Source: CAVYXZ01 sp965223835 (GTDB taxonomy: Bacteria > Chloroflexota > Anaerolineae > Aggregatilineales > Phototrophicaceae). From it: a DNA stretch of 64,000 bases. The translations under genes and the position numbers were made by a program. The notes beneath the pieces were generated by a model. That model was given only the letters and a program-made list of their open reading frames with translations, was not told the DNA's origin and ran no database searches. Below, in pieces: positions 8,695 through 17,463 of the stretch (its first letter is position 1; the number at the start of each line of letters is the position of its first letter). The stretch lies in contig CBDCXQ010000001.1 of NCBI GenBank assembly GCA_965223835.1, positions 2,294,001-2,358,000 of the forward strand, read 5' to 3'.

Positions 8695-10188
8695 ATGTTA
8701 GATTTCCTCATTGGCAATGATCTTTTGTCAGCAATTGTGGCATTTGGCCTTGTCCTTATTCCCGCGATATTTATCCATGAGCTAGGCCATTTTTTAGCTG
8801 CCAAAGCGGTTGGTATCACGATTCTGGAATTTGGTATTGGCTTCCCGCCGCGCATGGCGAAATTATTTACATGGGGCGAAACCGAATACACGCTGAACTG
8901 GTTGCCTATTGGCGGTTTTGTGCGCCCTCTCGGCGAAGATTTTGTACGCCCTGTGAGTAGCGAAGAAGTTACGCGTGATCGGGAAAAGTTGCGGGAAATG
9001 CTAGGCGATGAATTTGCCGACGTTGAGATGCTAACAGGTGATCGAGCAGCGCTCCGTAAACGAGGAATTAGACATACCAGATCGGTGAATGAAGCGCGGC
9101 CTTTGGCACGTATCGGATTTATGGCTGCTGGTTCAACCGCTAACCTCATTACCGCTATCCTGCTTTTTATTATCATTGGCTTGTTAGGATTGCCAACCAT
9201 CGTTGGCGGTAGCGCCGGGATAGTCTATCTCACACCTGATTCGGCAATAGCTGATGTTGGCTTGCAGGCAGGCGATATCATCGAAAAAGTAAATGGTGAA
9301 TATTTTGATAATGTTCAAGACCTGTCAAATTTGTTGACCGTGAGCGATAGTGCGGTTACGTTGACCGTTCAACGTTTAAATAGTGCGGAAACGTTTGATG
9401 TAGCCTATTCGCCGACGAGCGAGTCGTTTAAGAACCTGGTATTTGTTTCTGGTGTCGCGCCAAATTCGCCAGCGGAGGCAGCAGGCTTACAGGCCGATGA
9501 CCTCATCATTGCTTTTAATGGCGAAGGCTTCGCAGCCTTCGAAGATCTGCCTGAGCGCACTCAGGCACGTCTCGGTGAAGAAGTCACGCTTACGGTGTTG
9601 CGAGACGGCATCGAATCAGAGATATCATTGGTGCCTCGTGTTAATCCACCTGAGGGTGAAGGCTCAATCGGCATTGGGATAATCCCTGCATACGAGAATC
9701 TGATAAATGATGTGATATTGGTAGAGGGTGGTTTTCAACAGGAGCTGGTGCCCCTTACACTGGGTGAAGCCGTGCAGTACAGTTTCGAACGCGTGGTGTT
9801 CTTTCTGGAAACCCTGGTTAGCTTACCTGCCGAAATAATGGGCGGCCAACTGTCCAGTGAAGAAACGCGGTTGATGAGTCCAATTGCTATCAGCCAGTTC
9901 GGCGGCGTGTTTCTGCAACAAAGTATTGAGCAAAATCAACCGGTTGTCATTCTAAACTATATCGCCATCATCAGTATTGCCCTGGGGATTACCAATCTGT
10001 TGCCGTTGCCAGCACTCGACGGGGGGCGGATAGTTTTTGTTGTATTGGAAATTATCCGCGGGCGGCCTATTGCCCCGGAACGCGAGGGCATTGTCCACCT
10101 AATTGGCATGGCATTATTATTATCACTTATGGCCCTGGCCTTCCTGAATGACATTTTCAACCCTATATCAACCAATTTGCTTCCATAA
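8695..10188 (+). CDS. rseP: Site-2 intramembrane metalloprotease RseP-like with two PDZ domains
   Basis: A 497-aa M50 zinc protease that cleaves membrane proteins within the bilayer, typically anti-sigma factors. HELGH (residues 28-32) supplies two zinc ligands and the catalytic Glu; the third motif is LPLPALDGGR near the C-terminus. Between them are a long insertion rich in charges and two PDZ domains, recognisable by the GLQAGDIIEKVNGE and GLQADDLIIAFNGE stretches. Four or so membrane segments are present. The start at 8695 is preferred because a good -10 box overlaps the upstream in-frame codons and AAAGG lies 7 nt before this ATG. Bacterial RseP proteins usually have about 430-450 residues; the extra length is in the region between HELGH and the first PDZ. 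Confidence 0.92.
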   Translation: MLDFLIGNDLLSAIVAFGLVLIPAIFIHELGHFLAAKAVGITILEFGIGFPPRMAKLFTWGETEYTLNWLPIGGFVRPLGEDFVRPVSSEEVTRDREKLREMLGDEFADVEMLTGDRAALRKRGIRHTRSVNEARPLARIGFMAAGSTANLITAILLFIIIGLLGLPTIVGGSAGIVYLTPDSAIADVGLQAGDIIEKVNGEYFDNVQDLSNLLTVSDSAVTLTVQRLNSAETFDVAYSPTSESFKNLVFVSGVAPNSPAEAAGLQADDLIIAFNGEGFAAFEDLPERTQARLGEEVTLTVLRDGIESEISLVPRVNPPEGEGSIGIGIIPAYENLINDVILVEGGFQQELVPLTLGEAVQYSFERVVFFLETLVSLPAEIMGGQLSSEETRLMSPIAISQFGGVFLQQSIEQNQPVVILNYIAIISIALGITNLLPLPALDGGRIVFVVLEIIRGRPIAPEREGIVHLIGMALLLSLMALAFLNDIFNPISTNLLP

Positions 10189-10208
10189 ACGTTCCTAAGG
10201 GAGGAATT

Positions 10209-11195
10209 GTGACAGAATTTCACGATTTATTTGAAGAACATGAAGCCAGCGAACAACCTGACCTCGATACTACGCTCAAGACCCTGGCTTTAAATAAGGA
10301 TGGTGCAGCTAATACGATCATATTTTATGGTCTGGCAAATCGGGATGCGCATGAAATCAACCGGGTTCGCCCGATCTGGGACGGACTCTCAGCCGATTAT
10401 CGAGCTAAGCTGCTCAAGCAACTGATTGACATCAGCGAATCCAACTTCGAGTTTGATTATCGAGAATTGGGCCTGATGGCACTGGAAGATTTCGACCCTG
10501 ATGTCCGTATCAATGCGATTGACCTGTTGTGGGAGGATGAATCACTGCACTTGATGGATCGGCTCATTGAAATAGCGCAATGGGACGAAGCCATCCGGGT
10601 GCGGGCCGCGGCTGCCAGCGCATTAGGGCGGTTTATACTGGCAGGTGAGTTGGGTGATTTGCCAGAAATTGAAACCGTTAGAGCGCAGGACACGGTGATT
10701 TCATTATTTACCAATGACCAGGAACATACCGATGTTCGCCGCCGGGCACTTGAAGCAATTGCTAATTGCGGTCATGAAATCGTCACTGAAGCAATTGACG
10801 AGGCCTGCAATAGTGATGATGAACGAATGCAAGCCAGCGCAATCTACGCAATGGGGCGGTCGTGTGATACTCGATGGAACGAAACGGTCATACGTGCGTT
10901 CGAAAGTCGTGATCCATCAATCCGCTTTGAAGCAACCCGGGCCAGTGGCGAATTAGAGATTGAAGAAGCTATTCCGATTCTGGCACGCTTCGCTCAAGGT
11001 GACGATCGCGAGATCAAAGAGATGGCAATTTGGTCGTTAGGTGAGATTGGCGGCAATTTCCCCATGCGAATTCTGGGTTCCTTGGCGGAAGAAGCGGCTG
11101 ATACCGAGGACACCAGCTTGATCGAGGCCATTGAAGAAGCCATTGGCAATGCCAGCTTAGCAGGTCAGGGCATTGATCTGATGGATTTGGACTAA
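10209..11195 (+). CDS. HEAT-repeat protein
   Basis: A 328-aa acidic, soluble protein built of repeated helical pairs of about 30 residues. Repeat signatures such as DPDVRINAIDLLWE, AIRVRAAAASALGRF, HTDVRRRALEAIANCG, DERMQASAIYAMGR and DREIKEMAIWSLGEIG recur with HEAT/PBS-lyase spacing. Such proteins are usually protein-binding scaffolds; there is no catalytic motif. The GTG start is supported by a strong AAGGGAGG 4 nt upstream. It lies 20 bp after the site-2 protease and is likely cotranscribed with it. No further function can be read. Confidence 0.85.
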   Translation: MTEFHDLFEEHEASEQPDLDTTLKTLALNKDGAANTIIFYGLANRDAHEINRVRPIWDGLSADYRAKLLKQLIDISESNFEFDYRELGLMALEDFDPDVRINAIDLLWEDESLHLMDRLIEIAQWDEAIRVRAAAASALGRFILAGELGDLPEIETVRAQDTVISLFTNDQEHTDVRRRALEAIANCGHEIVTEAIDEACNSDDERMQASAIYAMGRSCDTRWNETVIRAFESRDPSIRFEATRASGELEIEEAIPILARFAQGDDREIKEMAIWSLGEIGGNFPMRILGSLAEEAADTEDTSLIEAIEEAIGNASLAGQGIDLMDLD

Positions 11196-11203
11196 TACAG
11201 AAT

Positions 11204-11231
11204 AGTGCCCAGTTTTAACAAGCCGGGCACT
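11204..11231. terminator. Probable bidirectional terminator between convergent genes
   Basis: AGTGCCC (11204-11210) pairs with GGGCACT (11225-11231) across a 14-nt loop, followed by a T-rich stretch on the plus strand. It sits between the stops of the HEAT-repeat gene and the convergent SCP2 gene. Confidence 0.55.
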
Positions 11232-11240
11232 TAACTTTAT

Positions 11241-11567
11241 TTAGCCAATAATATTTTGCAGCTTCATTGCCAGCCCCATGTCGCCCTGAATTTTGAGTTT
11301 GCCTTGCATAAAAGCATTCATGGCATTTAATTCGCCATTGTACACAGCAAACCAGTCATCCGCTGTCGACTTTAACGTCATGGTTGGGCTATCGGTCGCA
11401 CCTTCACCGCTTTCGGCCTGTCCGTCATTGATTTTAATCCAATATAGGCCGCCATTGTCACCACTCAGATCGAACTGGATCGTGGCATCAATGTCACCGA
11501 CTTTATTCGAATCAACCTGTGCCACCATATCTGAAAAGATGTCTGCAATTTCTTGCTTACTCGCCAT
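11241..11567 (-). CDS. SCP2 sterol-carrier-domain protein
   Basis: A 108-aa single-domain protein of the SCP2 fold, which binds lipids or acyl chains in a hydrophobic tunnel. Family features are the N-terminal helix with IADIFSDMVAQVD, the strand pair ATIQFDLSGDNGGLYWIKINDG, the PTMTLKSTADDWFAVYNGELN segment and the final FMQGKLKIQGDMGLAMKLQNI. The start at 11567 was chosen because GGAG lies 9 nt upstream and the protein then begins at the usual point; the open frame extends 23 codons further. It is monocistronic and convergent to the HEAT-repeat gene. Ligand is unknown. Confidence 0.88.
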   Translation of the reverse strand: MASKQEIADIFSDMVAQVDSNKVGDIDATIQFDLSGDNGGLYWIKINDGQAESGEGATDSPTMTLKSTADDWFAVYNGELNAMNAFMQGKLKIQGDMGLAMKLQNIIG

Positions 11568-11676
11568 GCAGGAGCACTCCCCATTCCTTGTAAGATGCGC
11601 ACCTGTTATATCATCAATTCCCTGAATAGTATACAATCAACCCAATCGGAATAAGATGGATTTTGGAGTAAATTAG

Positions 11677-12948
11677 ATGCGCCGGTCTATTCTTATAGTG
11701 TTTTGTATTGGCCTTTTGTTTCCCCTAATAACCTATGCGCAGGATGAACAGCCACGCCTTACTGGGCAAATCGCTTATATTGGGATTGATTCCAATGTTT
11801 ATCTGCTTGACCTGGCGGCCAATGAACTGAAGCAACTGACTGCAGACGCTGGTGACACGCGCCTTTACCAATGGCCTACCTGGTCCACTGATGGTAGGCT
11901 GGCCTATTTTAGTACCTTTATTGAAGAAGAAAATTTGCTGATGGGTGCCTACATTGCCGATAGACAGAACGCTGGCAGCCAGGAGGTCTATCGCGGTCCA
12001 GAAGGCTTTAATTATGCTTATTGGTCGCCAGGAAATTGCGAAGCGAGCGAACGTTGCCGTGATTTATCGATATTACTGAGCAGTCAGTCACGTGGGATGT
12101 TCGTTGAACTGGTTCGAGATGGTTTGGGTGAGATCACGAACCTGACGGCTGGTCTGGGGGGACCACCTTTCTACTATAGTTGGAGTCCTGACGGTGGAAG
12201 AATGTTGTGGCAGCGTAATAATCAACGACTCGATATTTATGACGCGAATCAAGATCGCGTTATAGAAACCCTGGATGAGATACCAGGAAGAATTTTTTCG
12301 CCCGCGTGGTCACCAGTTGATGATCGGTTACTTTTTGGTGCGGTCAATGATGAACAACTCACTGATCTTGTCATCGTCGGGTCGGACCGGACCCATCTTT
12401 TGGCGGAGGGCTTCAATGGTTTCGTATCGTATAATTGGTCGCCGGATGGTAATCGGGTTGCTTATCGCGAAGCAACCAGCACCAGTTTCGGTCCGCTAAT
12501 TGTAGTTGATGCTATTTCGGGTGAAGTGATCGCTCGTAGTTCCTCCACCGGGGTAATCGCATTTTTCTGGGCACCAGACAGTCAGCAGATTGCTTACCTG
12601 ACACTGGCTGCCTCCCCTGGCTCATTTAGTGCAAGTGGTCCACAAGGACATCTCTTAGCCCAAGCTGAGCAGCAGCAGCCTGGGATTGCTTGGTCAATAT
12701 TGGATACCGTTACTGGTGATGTTCGGCAGTATGGCTCATTTTTCCCGACGCGTGAATCACTGTATTTGATGCAATTTTTCGATCAATTTGCGCAGAGCCA
12801 TCGTATCTGGTCACCGGATAGCCAACATTTAATTTATAGCGAGATCACTGAGTCCGGGCCAGTCATTAGCGTTCAAAATATTTCTCAGGTGGGCAGCGTG
12901 CCGTTTTCGGTTGCAGAGGGCATCATCGGCATCTGGAGTTTTGAGTAA
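11677..12948 (+). CDS. Exported TolB/PD40-type beta-propeller protein
   Basis: A 423-aa protein with a signal peptide cleaved near residue 21 (ITYAQDE). The mature part contains repeated propeller blades with the PD40 signature, e.g. YQWPTWSTDGRLAYFS, YYSWSPDGGRMLW, SPAWSPVDDRLLFG, YNWSPDGNRVAYR and FFWAPDSQQIAYL. TolB-like propellers usually bind proteins or polymers outside the membrane. It is the first of three consecutive plus-strand genes for exported proteins (11677-15300), with 17 bp to the next, suggesting a cell-envelope operon. No enzyme motif was seen. Confidence 0.87.
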   Translation: MRRSILIVFCIGLLFPLITYAQDEQPRLTGQIAYIGIDSNVYLLDLAANELKQLTADAGDTRLYQWPTWSTDGRLAYFSTFIEEENLLMGAYIADRQNAGSQEVYRGPEGFNYAYWSPGNCEASERCRDLSILLSSQSRGMFVELVRDGLGEITNLTAGLGGPPFYYSWSPDGGRMLWQRNNQRLDIYDANQDRVIETLDEIPGRIFSPAWSPVDDRLLFGAVNDEQLTDLVIVGSDRTHLLAEGFNGFVSYNWSPDGNRVAYREATSTSFGPLIVVDAISGEVIARSSSTGVIAFFWAPDSQQIAYLTLAASPGSFSASGPQGHLLAQAEQQQPGIAWSILDTVTGDVRQYGSFFPTRESLYLMQFFDQFAQSHRIWSPDSQHLIYSEITESGPVISVQNISQVGSVPFSVAEGIIGIWSFE

Positions 12949-12965
12949 GTTCAGGGCAGGGGTGA

Positions 12966-14504
12966 ATGCATCGAATACGATTGTGGATTGCGCTCTTCGC
13001 GCTCGTCGGGTGTTTTCGAACTTCACCCGACCAACCGATCACTACTGCGCCTGAACAATCATTGACTGAAGATACCTCGCTGTTGCCTTCGCCGACCGCT
13101 GGTGGCCTGTTGCCGTTAGAGCCAACATTGATTCAACCGACATTAAACGTTAATGATGAAAACATTTTGGCTGCGCCAGTCAGCGAATATGTGGTGCAGG
13201 CTGGCGATACATTATCTGGTATTGCAGCGGCCCACAGTGTTTCAGTTGCCGCTTTGTTGGATGCAAACACAATCGCTAACCCTGATGTGTTAGCGGTGGG
13301 GCAGGTTTTACAATTACCGAATCCACCGGCGGAAACATCTTCAACATTCAAGATCATCCCTGACAATCGATTAGTACGCGGCCCTGGTAGTCGCGATTTT
13401 CAAGTTGAACAATTTATCAGCCAACAGCAAGGGTATATTCGGTTGGCAACAGATGAAGTCAACGGCGATTTGTTGACGGCAGCCCAAATTATCGAAAGAG
13501 CCGCGCTAGAATTTAGCGTCGATCCCCGGCTCTTGCTAGCATTACTCGAACTGCGGTCCCGCTGGCTGAGTGATTCTTCCCCAACTGATGAGGCGAAGAT
13601 TCGCCCATTGGGTGCTCAAGCGTCACCATTAGGGTTTGATCGTGACGGACTGTATCGACAAATTACGTGGGCTGCTGACCAGCTCAACGCTGGCTATTAC
13701 GGCTCTATGTATCGAGGTCTGGAAACCATCGAATTTGAAGATGGGGGGCGAATACGGTTTGCGTCGGGATTAAATGCCGGAACAATCGGCGTTCAGTATA
13801 TGCTCAGCCAATTTAACAGCTATGGGATTTGGGAGGCGCAAATCAGCCCAGATGGCCTGTATCGCATTTATGTCGATTATTTTGGCGACCCTTTTGTGAA
13901 TGCGCTTGAACCCGTTGTGCCGTCGGGGCTTACACCGCCTGAATTACTGTTACCCTTTGCCGAAGACGAGGTATGGTTTTACACCGGTGGGCCGCATGGT
14001 GGGTGGGGTAGTGGTAGTGCCTGGGCCGCGATTGATTTTGCGCCACCAGATGACTTGACTGATATACAAACCGCTTGTTATGTGTCGGATTCGTGGGCGA
14101 CAGCCGTTGCTCCCGGAGTCATTGCTCGTACCGCTACGGGTGTGGTCGTGCTTGACCTGGATGGCGATGGTGACGAATCTACTGGATGGAGTATTCTTTA
14201 TCTTCATCTTGCAGCTGAAGGCCAGGTTGAGGTCAATACAGTTGTTGATACGGGCGACCGACTGGGTAGACCGTCGTGTGAGGGCGGGTTTTCGAATGGC
14301 ACTCACCTGCATATTGCCCGCCGGTATAATGGCGAATGGGTGCCCGCAGCCTGTGAAAATTGTGACAAAAGTGTATTTTCTCTAGGCAATTGGTCGGTAA
14401 TTGGCCTACCGGGGCAAGAGTATCAAGGCTTTCTTCAGCGTGGCGCGGAGCGACGAATCGCTGAACAGGGCCGGTTGACTCCCGACAACCTGGTGTCATG
14501 GTGA
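12966..14504 (+). CDS. LysM lipoprotein with C-terminal M23 (beta-lytic type) metallopeptidase domain
   Basis: A 512-aa lipoprotein: lipobox LVGC with Cys16. One LysM domain at about residues 75-118 (YVVQAGDTLSGIAAAHSV... GQVLQLP) should bind peptidoglycan. A middle helical region (residues 165-310) has no motif I recognise. The C-terminal domain carries the M23 pattern in the beta-lytic (M23A) arrangement: His in TGGPHGGWGSG, Asp in WAAIDFAP, a conserved His in ILYLHL, and the HLH pair in GTHLHIARRYNG. This predicts a zinc endopeptidase cutting peptidoglycan cross-bridges at the cell surface. It lies between a propeller gene and an SH3b gene. Confidence 0.88.
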   Translation: MHRIRLWIALFALVGCFRTSPDQPITTAPEQSLTEDTSLLPSPTAGGLLPLEPTLIQPTLNVNDENILAAPVSEYVVQAGDTLSGIAAAHSVSVAALLDANTIANPDVLAVGQVLQLPNPPAETSSTFKIIPDNRLVRGPGSRDFQVEQFISQQQGYIRLATDEVNGDLLTAAQIIERAALEFSVDPRLLLALLELRSRWLSDSSPTDEAKIRPLGAQASPLGFDRDGLYRQITWAADQLNAGYYGSMYRGLETIEFEDGGRIRFASGLNAGTIGVQYMLSQFNSYGIWEAQISPDGLYRIYVDYFGDPFVNALEPVVPSGLTPPELLLPFAEDEVWFYTGGPHGGWGSGSAWAAIDFAPPDDLTDIQTACYVSDSWATAVAPGVIARTATGVVVLDLDGDGDESTGWSILYLHLAAEGQVEVNTVVDTGDRLGRPSCEGGFSNGTHLHIARRYNGEWVPAACENCDKSVFSLGNWSVIGLPGQEYQGFLQRGAERRIAEQGRLTPDNLVSW

Positions 14505-14538
14505 TACAATCTGGGATTGTCGGCTAATCTGTTGAGAT

Positions 14539-15300
14539 ATGATGTACCTACGATTGTTATTTATCCTCAGCATCTGGGCCTTGAGCACACTCCCGGTTCA
14601 GGCTCAGGAACTGGTAACTTCTACACCGGTCCAAATCAATATTCCTGATAGTGCAGCCCCCGCCGTTCAGATTATTGCCACGCCAACGGTAACGCGAACG
14701 CCAACTCAAAGCGCGGTGATGATTGAAGCGAAAGCCAGCGCTGGAGAGGTTAATGTTCGGGCTGAAGCTGACATTGAATCAGATCAATTGGGAACAATTC
14801 GAGCAGGTGAATTTTACCCGATTTTGGGCCGCTATTTTCGGTGGATTCAGTTTCAATTTGACAGTTCGCCGAATGGTAGAGGATGGGTATTTGATGAACT
14901 GGTGAACATCATCGGTGATGAAAGCTCGATCGTTGATTTAAGTGTTCAAGCCCTGCCAACCGCCGATCCGCTGGTTGAAGCTGAGACACAAACTCAGATC
15001 GCCATCACACTTACGCCCGGCGGTTTGCTCACGGTAACAGCTGAGTCTCGAATTATTTCAGTGGAGGGGGCGGAAGATCAAGTTAACGCACGACAACCAG
15101 ATGCAACAGTCGTTTTACCGACATTTACCTATCCACCAGATGTTGTTGCCGCTGCGCCAACGGCGGTGACGATTACACCGACTGTTAACCCAGAAAATAC
15201 GCCACTCACTGTATCAACAAAAATACCGCCTATTGCGCCAATCGCGCTCTTAGGCGGTATGGGTTTACTCGGCTTAATTATAAGTTCGTTACGGCGCTAG
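14539..15300 (+). CDS. Exported SH3b-domain protein with C-terminal membrane anchor
   Basis: A 253-aa protein with a signal peptide ending at VQAQE (about residue 23), a bacterial SH3 domain at residues 65-120 (GEVNVRAEADIESDQLG ... GWVFDELV), a long Thr/Pro-rich linker and a C-terminal hydrophobic segment followed by RR (LGGMGLLGLIISSLRR). The layout predicts a surface protein held by its C-terminus. SH3b domains commonly bind peptidoglycan. Its TAG stop shares the palindrome CTAG with the stop of the convergent Fe-S carrier gene. Confidence 0.83.
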   Translation: MMYLRLLFILSIWALSTLPVQAQELVTSTPVQINIPDSAAPAVQIIATPTVTRTPTQSAVMIEAKASAGEVNVRAEADIESDQLGTIRAGEFYPILGRYFRWIQFQFDSSPNGRGWVFDELVNIIGDESSIVDLSVQALPTADPLVEAETQTQIAITLTPGGLLTVTAESRIISVEGAEDQVNARQPDATVVLPTFTYPPDVVAAAPTAVTITPTVNPENTPLTVSTKIPPIAPIALLGGMGLLGLIISSLRR

Positions 15301-15692
15301 TGGCTGCAAGTGCCGCAACCGCCTTCGCTTGATTCACCTTCGCTACTGCGGAATGATTGCCCACACCCACAGCTTGAGACGGCATTGGGATTATCGATGC
15401 GGAAACCGCCACCCATCAAGCTGTCCACAAAGTCAATAGTTGCACCCTCGAGATACATCATACTGGTCGGGTCAATGAGCAATTTGACGCCTTCGACATC
15501 AATCGTTGTGTCGTGATCTTGGGCGGATTCTTCAAACGCCATGCCATATTGCATACCGGAGCAACCACCGCCGCTCACAAATACGCGCAAAGCATGGTTT
15601 GGGATTTCGCGCTGTTCAAGCAAGGTGCGGATTGTTTGCACGGCAGTCGGGGTTACAGTTAATACAGGGGTTTCAATTTGGACATCAACCAT
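15297..15692 (-). CDS. A-type iron-sulfur cluster carrier (IscA/ErpA/SufA family)
   Basis: A 131-aa HesB/YadR protein that receives and passes on Fe-S clusters. The three cluster-binding cysteines are present: Cys44 in GGGCSGMQYG and Cys108/Cys110 in SSCGCGQSF. After the usual C-terminus it has an extra Ser/Glu/Gly-rich tail with CGTC (Cys126, Cys129). The ATG at 15692 is favoured because AGGAG is 7 nt upstream; the open frame extends 16 codons further. It lies 85 bp downstream of a SufR-like regulator on the same strand, consistent with Fe-S homeostasis. Which of IscA, SufA or ErpA it corresponds to cannot be told. Confidence 0.93.
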   Translation of the reverse strand: MVDVQIETPVLTVTPTAVQTIRTLLEQREIPNHALRVFVSGGGCSGMQYGMAFEESAQDHDTTIDVEGVKLLIDPTSMMYLEGATIDFVDSLMGGGFRIDNPNAVSSCGCGQSFRSSEGESSEGGCGTCSH

Positions 15693-15777
15693 CAGAATGC
15701 TCCTAGCATCATCACTCAATGACATGAATTCTAACACCATTGCGGAACAACGTCAATAAAACAGATGGTTGTTTTAA

Positions 15778-16413
15778 TTATTCTGAAGGCCCAGGTATAT
15801 AGTAGGCACAGAACTGATCGCCAGCCATAACATGATTAACCCGACGCGGGACGACCTGCAATAGCGAGGCAACTAATCGAATATCCATTTCACATAACGC
15901 AGGGTTGTCTTCCGCAGCATGGTGGTAAGGGCAATTACTGGTATATAGCATATAGTCCGCGTCTTTGGCTTCCCAACGGGCCTCATATCCCCGACTACTT
16001 AGATATTCTACTGCTGTATCCAATCGATCTTTCAATGAGCCGGTGGGCACTTCAGCCTCGTCAGCCATTTGATCGGCAACACCTTCCAGAATAACATTTA
16101 CCCCCTCTGGCGGCAGATGCTCCTTCAACTCATGGAGTAGTCCGACGGCGAGACGTTGATAATTGTTGGGGAACTGGGCGGTTGCTTTCTTCGTCAAAGC
16201 ATACACATGCTGGGGTCTGCCAGGGGTATTTCGATGTCGAAGTTGTGGTGTACCAATAAGTTGATCTTCTTGAAGGCGAATTAGATGATGCCGGACTGTC
16301 ACCGCTGTAATGTCTTTGCCCCGGCGTTTGTGCAGGGCCTCAACAATTTCATCAACTGTGGCTTCACCAGCATCCTTCAATATATCCAGAATATGCCGTC
16401 GAGTTTGTTGCAT
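15778..16413 (-). CDS. sufR: SufR-like winged-helix transcriptional regulator with C-terminal Cys motif
   Basis: A 211-aa protein. Residues 1-60 are a winged helix-turn-helix (RRHILDILKDAGEATVDEIV ... TVRHHLIRLQEDQLI). The C-terminal domain has cysteines at 161, 174 and 202 (C-x12-C-x27-C) in the arrangement seen in SufR-type Fe-S-sensing repressors; a position where relatives often carry another Cys is His194, as far as I recall the family. SufR represses Fe-S assembly genes when it holds a cluster. The start at 16413 begins right at the helix-turn-helix; the open frame extends 61 codons upstream across an apparent control region. It precedes an A-type Fe-S carrier gene, which supports the call. 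Confidence 0.75.
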   Translation of the reverse strand: MQQTRRHILDILKDAGEATVDEIVEALHKRRGKDITAVTVRHHLIRLQEDQLIGTPQLRHRNTPGRPQHVYALTKKATAQFPNNYQRLAVGLLHELKEHLPPEGVNVILEGVADQMADEAEVPTGSLKDRLDTAVEYLSSRGYEARWEAKDADYMLYTSNCPYHHAAEDNPALCEMDIRLVASLLQVVPRRVNHVMAGDQFCAYYIPGPSE

Positions 16414-16427
16414 ATCCCCAAATACCT

Positions 16428-16442
16428 TAAGAATTAATCTTA
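16428..16442. promoter_or_regulatory. Inverted repeat upstream of the SufR-like gene, possible operator
   Basis: TAAGA (16428-16432) and TCTTA (16438-16442) are perfect inverted arms with a 5-bp A/T spacer. The site lies 15 bp before the regulator start, a typical place for autoregulation. Binding is inference only. Confidence 0.4.
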
Positions 16443-16505
16443 CCAGGATTGTAAAAAAGTTTATCATTGCGCTCATAAATCTGTCAAATCGGAGGAAGTG
16501 TGGAG

Positions 16506-16535
16506 TTGACGGTTCTTGAACGCATATGTTACGAT
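16506..16535 (+). promoter_or_regulatory. Putative promoter of the prephenate dehydratase operon
   Basis: TTGACG (16506-16511), an 18-bp spacer and TACGAT (16530-16535). Predicted transcription starts near 16542, about 55 nt before the TTG start codon at 16598. The -35 is five of six to consensus; the -10 is four of six. Confidence 0.5.
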
Positions 16536-16597
16536 TTTTGCCCATATTGATTAACACATTGGTGAATGTGATGCGTTGCGTTTGAGGGTGGTGCAAT

Positions 16598-17443
16598 TTG
16601 CGTTCAGTTGTCGCATTTCAAGGTATTCATGGCGCGAATTCGGAATTAGCGATTCGGCAGCATTTTGGTGATGATGTTGATATTTTTCCCTGCCATAATT
16701 TAAGTGATCTATTTGATGCTATCCACACCAACGGTACGGTGACCTATGGCTTGTTGCCAGTTGAAAACGCTCTGGCCGGCGCTGTCGACAAAGCATACGA
16801 ACTGCTCATGGATTCTGACTTGCGCATTCAAGCAGATGTCATACTTCACGTGCATCATGCATTATTGGCTGCGCCAGGAACGACAATTGACGACTTAAAG
16901 TATGTTCGTTCACATCCCCAGGCACTGGCGCAGTGTGAACGTTTTTTGGCACGTTATGGGCTGGAAGCCGTTCCCTGGTATGACACCGCCGGCGCTGCAA
17001 AAGACATTGCAGCCCAACCTGAACCCAATACCGGTGCAATTGCGACGGAATTAGCCGGTGAACTTTATGGTTTGGGTATTCTGGAACGCCAAATCGAAGA
17101 TGTTGCTTATAATTTCACGCGTTTCTTCGTTTTGGGTAATGAGATCCCCGAACCAGGTGTATATAATAAGACATCACTGGTATTCGCTACCCGCCATCAT
17201 CCAGCAGCATTATATAATTGCCTCGGTGAATTTGCGGAACGCGAGATTAACCTGACCAAAATTGAATCGCGTCCTCGACGCAACCGCCCCTGGGAGCCTG
17301 TTTTCTATCTCGATTTTGAAGGGCATTGGCAGGATAATCATGTGCAAGCTGCGCTGACCCAATTACTTCAGCAGGCCTCTTTTGTCAAAATGCTGGGTTC
17401 CTACCCGGCTGTCAAAACAGAGCGGCAGTCAGTCGGCATCTAA
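16598..17443 (+). CDS. pheA: Prephenate dehydratase
   Basis: A 281-aa monofunctional prephenate dehydratase (prephenate to phenylpyruvate, phenylalanine synthesis). The N-terminal FQGIHGANSELAI and LLPVENALAGAV stretches form the substrate site; the catalytic TRF motif is at residues 174-176 (NFTRFFVL). The C-terminal ACT domain has the ESRP motif (223-226) that binds Phe for feedback inhibition. Start is TTG at 16598, preceded by GAGGGTGG 7 nt upstream; no ATG lies in frame before the conserved N-terminus. It leads a long plus-strand run including aspartate-semialdehyde dehydrogenase 20 bp downstream. Confidence 0.95.
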   Translation: MRSVVAFQGIHGANSELAIRQHFGDDVDIFPCHNLSDLFDAIHTNGTVTYGLLPVENALAGAVDKAYELLMDSDLRIQADVILHVHHALLAAPGTTIDDLKYVRSHPQALAQCERFLARYGLEAVPWYDTAGAAKDIAAQPEPNTGAIATELAGELYGLGILERQIEDVAYNFTRFFVLGNEIPEPGVYNKTSLVFATRHHPAALYNCLGEFAEREINLTKIESRPRRNRPWEPVFYLDFEGHWQDNHVQAALTQLLQQASFVKMLGSYPAVKTERQSVGI

Positions 17444-17463
17444 ATCAAAGGACTACAAACACG

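Noticed and set aside
14482..14523. Inverted repeat CCGACAA/TTGTCGG around the stop of the LysM-M23 gene
   Set aside because: The arms are 28 nt apart and no T-run follows, so it is not a convincing terminator; chance pairing is likely.
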